38,624 bases of DNA, taken from positions 1-38,624 of the forward strand of contig CAZEMR010000026.1 of NCBI GenBank assembly GCA_964513465.1. The letters run 5' to 3'. Source of the stretch: CAZEMR01 sp964513465. Its GTDB lineage: Bacteria > Bacteroidota > Ignavibacteria > Kapaibacteriales > UBA2268. The translations under genes were made by a program, and so were the position numbers. Shown here piece after piece: positions 33,746-38,624 of the stretch (position 1 is its first letter; every line of letters starts with the position of its first letter). A model generated the notes under the pieces. It saw nothing but the letters and a program-made list of their open reading frames with translations. It was not told the origin of the DNA and searched no databases.

Positions 33746-34621
33746 TTATCTTGCAAATTTTGGTTTTAATCTGTCCTGGATGGTTCCATTAGATGGGACT
33801 GGCCGGGTAGTGCGTCCGGCGGTCAGGCTTCGCAGCATTCGCTTATTCTGCTGAATGCGCCTGTCGATCTGGAAAATGCGCTCCCTCATGCGGCGTTTAC
33901 GACGGGTAATCCAGATAATATCATCCAGCTTGTCCTCCCATACGAAAGGCTCCTGAGTACGCAGTTTGTCGATTTTGTTACGTTCGCGTCCTATGCTGAT
34001 TTCGAGCTCTCGAATCTGGCGCCTAAGCTCTCGCTCTTCCTCGCGCGGGTCATTGCGCGGCTCGGTAGCGTTGATACAGAGAGTTTTATGAAATAATTTC
34101 AGTCGCTCGACATTGCCTTTTTTATATGCGTCCTGGACGTTATCCCAGTATTTGCGGAAATATTCGCTCTCGCCGACTACATCGGGATGCAGCCGCTTGA
34201 CTATATTTCGATACAGCCGCCCGACAGAGTCAGTCGAGTCAGCAGGAATAAATATCTTTCTTGTCTGACCATTTTTGCCGTTGGTTGGTATTGGCGGCGC
34301 AGATGCGCGTTTGCTGCGCTCGAATTCTTTGCTGACGACCATATCGATAAACTTAATAGTCTTTTCGGTCAGCCGCTCGCCCTTGCGCAGTTTGATAGAA
34401 AGCAACTCCACGCGGCGTTCGATTTCGCAGGCCTGGCGCGACTTTTTTTCCATTTCGTATTCCAAATCGCCGAAAATCCCGTCGTATGTAAACATCAGAC
34501 GCGGATGCACGATGTTCTGCAGGTAGTGCCACAAATCGAGCAGATTGAGCAACTCGGTGCGGCAGTCGGCTATTCTGAGTCTTAATTGTTCGATATTTTC
34601 ATATCCGGAATCGGTATTCAT
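33746..34621 (-). CDS. Coiled-coil protein with a central J-domain-like segment
   Basis: 291 residues from the ATG at 34621, chosen because GGTGAGG lies just upstream; the frame itself opens at a TTG (34633). Residues 10-105 are helical and charged, probably coiled coil. A Pro/Gly/Asn-rich linker (108-122) is followed by a J-like helix pair, LYRNIVKRLHPD (H145-P-D147) and YWDNVQDAYKKGN (158-170). Residues 193-265 are again strongly charged coiled coil. The HPD motif in DnaJ proteins stimulates Hsp70 ATPase, so a co-chaperone role is possible. Helix I of the J-domain is hard to see. No zinc or C-terminal DnaJ domains. Thirteen bases after the CMD-family gene, likely co-transcribed. Confidence 0.75.
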   Translation of the reverse strand: MNTDSGYENIEQLRLRIADCRTELLNLLDLWHYLQNIVHPRLMFTYDGIFGDLEYEMEKKSRQACEIERRVELLSIKLRKGERLTEKTIKFIDMVVSKEFERSKRASAPPIPTNGKNGQTRKIFIPADSTDSVGRLYRNIVKRLHPDVVGESEYFRKYWDNVQDAYKKGNVERLKLFHKTLCINATEPRNDPREEERELRRQIRELEISIGRERNKIDKLRTQEPFVWEDKLDDIIWITRRKRRMRERIFQIDRRIQQNKRMLRSLTAGRTTRPVPSNGTIQDRLKPKFAR

Positions 34622-34633
34622 CGTCCTCACCAA

Positions 34634-35017
34634 TTATTGATTGTTCGTCCCTGAATCGGAATAAAGAGCATCAACGGCCTCGAGTGCGAACCTGAGATGC
34701 GGAATTACGATCGATCCGCCGATCACCAGTGCGATATTCATAGCCTCGTTCAGCTCGCGGCGCGATGCGCCAAGCTCGTGGCATGTGCCGATATGATAAA
34801 GGATGCAGTCGTTGCAGCGCAACACCATCGAGCCGACCAGTCCCATCAGTTCCTTGTATATTGCTGGAATAGAGTCGTCCTCGTAAGCGCGGCTGTCCAA
34901 AGCCATAAATCGCTTAAACGGCAGGAAGTCCTGCCCCAGGATTTTCTCGTTTCCGCTGGTGCGGCGACTTTCGAAGTCCGCCAGTAAATCTGGTCGATTC
35001 TCTGAATCTTTTTTCAT
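34634..35017 (-). CDS. Carboxymuconolactone decarboxylase/AhpD-like protein
   Basis: 127 residues. The AhpD-type redox motif C68-x2-C71-x3-H75 is present in RCNDCILYHIGTCHELGAS, followed by the typical helix RRELNEAMNIALVIGG. A third Cys (C79) lies four residues after the His. Family members are small all-helical proteins, often hexameric, that act as thiol peroxidase partners or as decarboxylases; the CxxC pair favours a redox role. The first ~45 residues are a charged N-terminal part. It precedes the J-domain-like gene by 13 bases, so the pair may be one operon linking thiol stress and protein folding (inference). Confidence 0.85.
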   Translation of the reverse strand: MKKDSENRPDLLADFESRRTSGNEKILGQDFLPFKRFMALDSRAYEDDSIPAIYKELMGLVGSMVLRCNDCILYHIGTCHELGASRRELNEAMNIALVIGGSIVIPHLRFALEAVDALYSDSGTNNQ

Positions 35018-35508
35018 AATCCGGCTGTTTGCTCAATATTCAACAGTTCATGCATAATTATATCCAATAATGCGCCGATCCCCCGGATATTGTGTGCTAT
35101 TAATGTAATCTACAATTAGTGTGCCGATTGGTTTGGGGACGATTCCATATTCCAAAGATATTAAAATCGCGGATTACCAGCGTGTTTTAGTTTTCCACAA
35201 TTATTACACAAGATTTCTTTTATAAAAGAATATAAATATCTGATTTGAAAGTGTTTTGAAAAAATGATGATTCATCCCGTTGCCATCTGATTTCCAGCAA
35301 ATTGCCATACTGATAATTCTTTTTTGAAGTATTGGCAAATTCCTGAATGTGTAAATGAATAATAAAATCTGGCGAACAACAGACCCTTAGTAGAATATTA
35401 TCAGCATAATCCCTCGGATTTTTTGGAATAAATCAAAAAAATTGTAATATTTTCATGACTTATCCGATGGCATTTATATATAATAATTCCAAATTTTGTA
35501 TATTGTCT

Positions 35509-35514
35509 TATAAT
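35509..35514 (+). promoter_or_regulatory. Candidate -10 box for the DUF5714-like gene
   Basis: TATAAT lies 37 bases before the ATG at 35552, which would give a leader of about 30 bases. The -35 region (TTCCAA at 35487-35492, 16-base spacer) is weak. Confidence 0.4.
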
Positions 35515-35521
35515 CATTACA

Positions 35522-35538
35522 GGTTAAATCTAATAACC
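35522..35538 (+). promoter_or_regulatory. Short hairpin in the leader of the DUF5714-like gene
   Basis: GGTTA-AATCTAA-TAACC forms a 5-bp stem immediately before the GGGGAG ribosome-binding site, placed to affect translation or transcript stability. It is too short for a known riboswitch. Confidence 0.35.
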
Positions 35539-35551
35539 GGGGAGAATAACA

Positions 35552-36286
35552 ATGACTGCAATAGACCAACAATCCGACAAACATGTCTGCATCCTATGCG
35601 GCGATAGCTATACCGAACTCGACAAACCAATCCGCGCCCATTGCGATTATTGCGGAAATGTTGGCATGATCACTCGTCAGTGCGTAGCCGGCCATAACGT
35701 TTGCGAAAGTTGCTTAGACCTGACCGCAATAGATTATATAAAAAAGACATGCCTCGAATATAAAGACTACGATCCGGTCGAGCTGGCCGTTATCATCATG
35801 AATTCGCCAATTATCCGCATGCATGGCGCCGAGCACCACTTTATCGTGCCCGCAGTGCTGCTGACCTGCGTTTATAATCACGAAAACCTCGACTGGAATC
35901 TGGCCGCAAAGCTAGACGAAGCCGAACATCGCGCCCTCGTCGAAACCCCGATTGTCTGCAATTTCAAAAAAGGCCTCTGCGGCGCAGCGCAGGGCACAGG
36001 AGTTTTTATGAGCATTTTCCTCGACCGCAAGCCCGAGCACGAAGACCAGTGGTCGCCACAAAAGGAAATCATCGCCGTAAGCCTGAAAACTGTAGCTGAA
36101 AGCCCCGGCCCCCGCTGCTGCAAGCGCGATACCTACCTTGCAATCCAGACCGCAGTAGGCTATCTGAGCTCAAAATTCGGCATCGACCTCCCATATTCCG
36201 AAGCCAAATGCACATTTTCTATGCGAAACGCAGCCTGCGGCCACGAAGAATGCGAGTTCTACAACATAAGCTACTCGCTTGTCTGA
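35552..36286 (+). CDS. DUF5714-like cysteine-rich protein
   Basis: 244 residues. The N-terminus has paired cysteines (C13/C16, C31/C34, C44, C51/C54) in an order suggesting zinc or Fe-S binding, with CVAGHNVCESC as the second knuckle. The body contains the motifs I associate with DUF5714 proteins of anaerobes and methanogens: MHGAEHHF (90-97), GLCGAAQGTG (141-150) and GPRCCKRDT (186-194). The biochemical function is not known to me; relatives often occur near methyltransferases or radical SAM genes. No membrane segments, so cytoplasmic. GGGGAG precedes the ATG and a good terminator follows, so it is monocistronic. Family assignment is from memory of motifs. Confidence 0.75.
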   Translation: MTAIDQQSDKHVCILCGDSYTELDKPIRAHCDYCGNVGMITRQCVAGHNVCESCLDLTAIDYIKKTCLEYKDYDPVELAVIIMNSPIIRMHGAEHHFIVPAVLLTCVYNHENLDWNLAAKLDEAEHRALVETPIVCNFKKGLCGAAQGTGVFMSIFLDRKPEHEDQWSPQKEIIAVSLKTVAESPGPRCCKRDTYLAIQTAVGYLSSKFGIDLPYSEAKCTFSMRNAACGHEECEFYNISYSLV

Positions 36287-36305
36287 TAAATATTTAATGC
36301 AATTC

Positions 36306-36339
36306 AGCCCCTGAGCTAATCCGGCCGGGGGCTTTTTTT
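36306..36339 (+). terminator. Intrinsic terminator of the DUF5714-like gene
   Basis: AGCCCC pairs with GGGGCT around a 16-base loop that may fold further, followed directly by T7. It lies 20 bases after the stop at 36286 and ahead of the ABC transporter genes. Confidence 0.88.
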
Positions 36340-36434
36340 ATTTATCCGAATTATTTCTAAAACCGCTTTGAGCGAAACTCCGAAGCCGTTTTTTCGTATC
36401 TTTAAATATGTGACATTAAATAAAAACAGGATAT

Positions 36435-37349
36435 ATGGCTATCGTAAATATCGAAAATGTTGTAAAAACATTCGGCGATCACAAGGCTGTGAACGATGTT
36501 TCGTTCGGGGTGGAGGGCGGCCGGATGTTCGGATTGCTCGGGCCTAACGGCGCGGGCAAGACTACAATGATCCGGATGATTACAAATATAATGGTGCCCG
36601 ATACGGGTAATATTTCAATCTTTGGCGAATCCGTCGGCCCCGCCCACCAGAGCCGCATCGGTTACCTCCCCGAAGAACGCGGATTATATAAAAAAGTAAA
36701 AGTAATCGACCAGCTCACTTATTTCGCCCAGCTTAAGGGAATGAACCGCAAAGACGCTGTCTCAGAAGCCAGACGCTGGCTGGCCAGTCTGGACGCTTCG
36801 GACTGGGAGAATAAAAAAATTCAGGAGCTGTCCAAAGGTATGCAGCAAAAAGTGCAATTTATCAGTACAATTCTGCACAAGCCAGACCTTCTCATACTCG
36901 ACGAACCGTTCTCCGGCTTCGATCCCGTCAATACGGAATTGCTAAAAAGCGTGGTGCTCGACCTCAAGGCCTCCGGAGTAACGATAATTCTCTCCACCCA
37001 CGTAATGGAGCAAGTCGAGAAGTTGTGCGACGACATATGCCTGATAAACCGAGGACGCAAGGTGCTGTCTGGCCCAGTGCGCGACATCAAAAAATCATTC
37101 GGACGCGACACCGCCCGCATTGAATTCGATGGCGACGACTCCTTCCTCGACCAGCTCAGCGTCAAATATATAAGCCGCACCAAAAACCGCGCAGAGTTCC
37201 GCGTGCCGGGCGAAGGCTCGGAATTGCAGGGCATTCTCAAATCCGCGCTCGAAAAGACCAATGTCGTCAAATTCGAACTGGTCGAACCGAGCCTTCACGA
37301 AATATTTATCGATGTGGTATCTCGCCGGGAGGACGAAAATGAAGGCTGA
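36435..37349 (+). CDS. ABC transporter ATP-binding protein, NatA-like
   Basis: 304 residues. Walker A GPNGAGKTT (36-44), Q-loop region GYLPEERGLYKK, signature LSKGMQQKV, Walker B LLILDEPFSGFDP and the switch His in STHVMEQ are all present, followed by a C-terminal domain of about 90 residues typical of the NatA/DrrA subgroup. It powers the permease encoded next, whose start lies inside its last 11 bases. NatAB-type pairs export Na+ or small molecules; the substrate here is undecided. A short AGGA lies just before the ATG at 36435. No recognisable promoter beyond an AT-rich spacer after the preceding terminator. Confidence 0.94.
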   Translation: MAIVNIENVVKTFGDHKAVNDVSFGVEGGRMFGLLGPNGAGKTTMIRMITNIMVPDTGNISIFGESVGPAHQSRIGYLPEERGLYKKVKVIDQLTYFAQLKGMNRKDAVSEARRWLASLDASDWENKKIQELSKGMQQKVQFISTILHKPDLLILDEPFSGFDPVNTELLKSVVLDLKASGVTIILSTHVMEQVEKLCDDICLINRGRKVLSGPVRDIKKSFGRDTARIEFDGDDSFLDQLSVKYISRTKNRAEFRVPGEGSELQGILKSALEKTNVVKFELVEPSLHEIFIDVVSRREDENEG

Positions 37350-38624
37350 TTTCAGCAAAATAATGACCATTATCCGACACGAATATCTAATCCGCGTCCG
37401 CTCGAAAGGCTTTATTATCGGCACACTGCTCGGGCCCCTCGGACTCATAGTTATGGTCGGAATAATTGCTTTTACGACATATCTGACAATTCACGAAGAA
37501 GAAAACAAACAAATCGCGATAAAAGACCAGAGCGGCCTTGTGGCCCAGGGCGTGGTCGAGCGCGACGCACAGAAATACTATATCTCCGACAAAACCGAGA
37601 GCGAGCTGCGGCAGAGCGTCCTCGAAGGCAAAATCGACGGATATATATTAATTCCCGCCGATATTCTCCAAAATGGCGAATTCATGCTCTATGGCAGCGG
37701 CGGGGGAGGCCTTAACTTCACCTCGTCCATCGAAAGCGACATCGGCCGCGTAGTGCGCCATCAGCGAATGCTCGAAGCCGGCGTGAACCAGGACGTCGTC
37801 GATCTCGTCAACAAAAGAGTCGAGATAATGGCCCACAAAGTCACCGAGGAGGGCACCGAAAAGGACTACTCCGAAGCCTTCAGCGGGCTGGGATACGTGC
37901 TCGGCCTTGTCATCTATGGTATGATGTTCATTTATGGCGGCATGGTGCTCCGCGGCGTAATCGAGGAAAAATCCAACCGCATCATCGAAGTTATCGCATC
38001 ATCGGCGCGGCCATTCGAAATAATGACCGGCAAAGTGGTCGGCATCGGCGCAATCGGCCTTACCCAGGTACTGATCTGGATCATAATGGCCGGAGTAGTA
38101 TTCATGGCCGCCGGGCCGATAATCAATTCGATTGTGACGCCCGACCAGATGGCCGCCTCGATGCCCGGCGCGCAAGCCGGAATCGAACAGCCACAGGCAT
38201 TCGAAATGCCCAGCATATCGCCCTGGCTGGCCGTCGGATTCGTTTTTTACTTCCTGTTCGGATATTTCATATATGCCACGCTCTTCGCAGCGGTAGGCTC
38301 GGCAGTCGATCAGGAATCGGACGCCCAGCAGCTCCAGTGGCCGGTGACAATCCCGATCATCATCCCCATGCTCTTCCTTGCGCCAATAATGAACAATCCG
38401 GATGGAACGCTCGCGGTTGTGATGTCGCTCATCCCATTCTTCTCGCCGATACTGATGATACTACGCATCGCGGCGACCAACGTCCCCGTGTGGCAAATCG
38501 CGCTATCGGTCGTGCTGATGGTAGGCACATTCTTCGGCTCGGTTTGGGTAGCCGCGCGAATATACCGCATAGGCATATTGATGTACGGCAAAAAGCCCGA
38601 CCTCAAAGACTTACTTAAATGGGC
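37339..38624 (+). CDS. ABC-2 type permease, NatB-like (partial, cut by window edge)
   Basis: 428 codons are visible from the ATG at 37339, which overlaps the ATP-binding gene and has GGGAGG upstream. Membrane helix 1 (about 25-47) is followed by a large extracytoplasmic domain of about 150 residues. Several helices follow, after the conserved GVIEEKSNRIIEVIASS segment that contacts the ATPase and GKVVGIGAIGLTQ. The end, YGKKPDLKDLLKW, matches the usual C-terminal motif of the family, so only a few residues are probably lost. It forms the transmembrane path of the exporter. A Gly-rich patch (GSGGGGL) in the outer domain is unusual but may be a loop. Confidence 0.92.
   Translation, partial: MKADFSKIMTIIRHEYLIRVRSKGFIIGTLLGPLGLIVMVGIIAFTTYLTIHEEENKQIAIKDQSGLVAQGVVERDAQKYYISDKTESELRQSVLEGKIDGYILIPADILQNGEFMLYGSGGGGLNFTSSIESDIGRVVRHQRMLEAGVNQDVVDLVNKRVEIMAHKVTEEGTEKDYSEAFSGLGYVLGLVIYGMMFIYGGMVLRGVIEEKSNRIIEVIASSARPFEIMTGKVVGIGAIGLTQVLIWIIMAGVVFMAAGPIINSIVTPDQMAASMPGAQAGIEQPQAFEMPSISPWLAVGFVFYFLFGYFIYATLFAAVGSAVDQESDAQQLQWPVTIPIIIPMLFLAPIMNNPDGTLAVVMSLIPFFSPILMILRIAATNVPVWQIALSVVLMVGTFFGSVWVAARIYRIGILMYGKKPDLKDLLKW

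Larger units (their letters stand above)
35018..35551. other. 534-base AT-rich gene-free region
   Basis: No ORF with coding character is seen. It holds the promoter regions of the minus-strand CMD gene and the plus-strand DUF5714-like gene. Visible items are an imperfect inverted repeat (TTGCCATACT at 35302-35311 against AGTATTGGCAA at 35329-35339), a TATAAT box at 35509-35514 and a short hairpin at 35522-35538. No tRNA or recognised riboswitch was found by eye. Confidence 0.5.

Overview
The window is bacterial chromosome of moderate GC content, with AT-rich spacers, densely packed genes and many start/stop overlaps. Several genes have clear Shine-Dalgarno sequences (motB, deaminase, MCP, SDR), and some starts are TTG. 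Motility and chemotaxis parts (MotA/MotB, a very large MCP, a CheR-like methylase), NtrB-like and hybrid histidine kinases, a Na+-type K+-dependent membrane pyrophosphatase, a DUF5714-like protein and an Fe-S D-2-hydroxyacid dehydrogenase suggest a motile, Gram-negative and probably anaerobic or microaerophilic organism. It may belong near the FCB group or a related candidate phylum. I cannot name the taxon from sequence alone. I see no rRNA, tRNA, CRISPR array, transposase or phage gene.

Layout. 1-3701 (minus): TPR lipoprotein, motA, motB and a response regulator cut by the window edge, read as one unit. 3795-10550 (minus): one 2251-codon exported RHS/YD-repeat protein with an unrecognised 333-residue C-terminal tail. 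10719-13208 (plus): an NtrB-like sensor kinase and a small exported protein of unknown function. 13391-16665 (minus): a tightly overlapping four-gene unit with a cysteine hydrolase (isochorismatase fold), a thioredoxin-reductase-like flavoprotein without the redox CxxC, an RlmN/Cfr-like radical SAM enzyme lacking one of the two catalytic cysteines, and a glycosyltransferase. 16761-18959 (minus): hppA with its terminator. 19245-24499 (plus): an FAD/Fe-S 2-hydroxyacid dehydrogenase whose stop overlaps the start of a PAS-PAS hybrid kinase. 24494-32842 (minus): folC, purH, CheR-like, metallo-beta-lactamase-fold hydrolase, MCP with three 91-residue HAMP-like repeats, and a yeast-FCY1-like cytosine deaminase. 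32975-33697 (plus): an SDR. 33746-35017 (minus): an AhpD/CMD-like protein and a coiled-coil J-domain protein. 35552-36286 (plus): a DUF5714-like cysteine-rich protein. 36435-38624 (plus): a NatA/NatB-like ABC exporter, the permease cut just before its C-terminus.

The best candidate for an undescribed system is the four-gene unit at 13391-16665. Its radical SAM enzyme keeps the RlmN/Cfr fold motifs and the methyl-carrying CGQ cysteine, but has Ile where RlmN has Cys118, and it lacks most of the N-terminal RNA-binding region. It is therefore unlikely to be an ordinary rRNA adenine methylase. With a flavoprotein, a cysteine hydrolase and a glycosyltransferase it looks like a small biosynthetic or modification pathway. 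The RHS giant, with a degenerate cleavage motif and no visible immunity gene, and the unusual MCP/short-CheR cluster are secondary points of interest.
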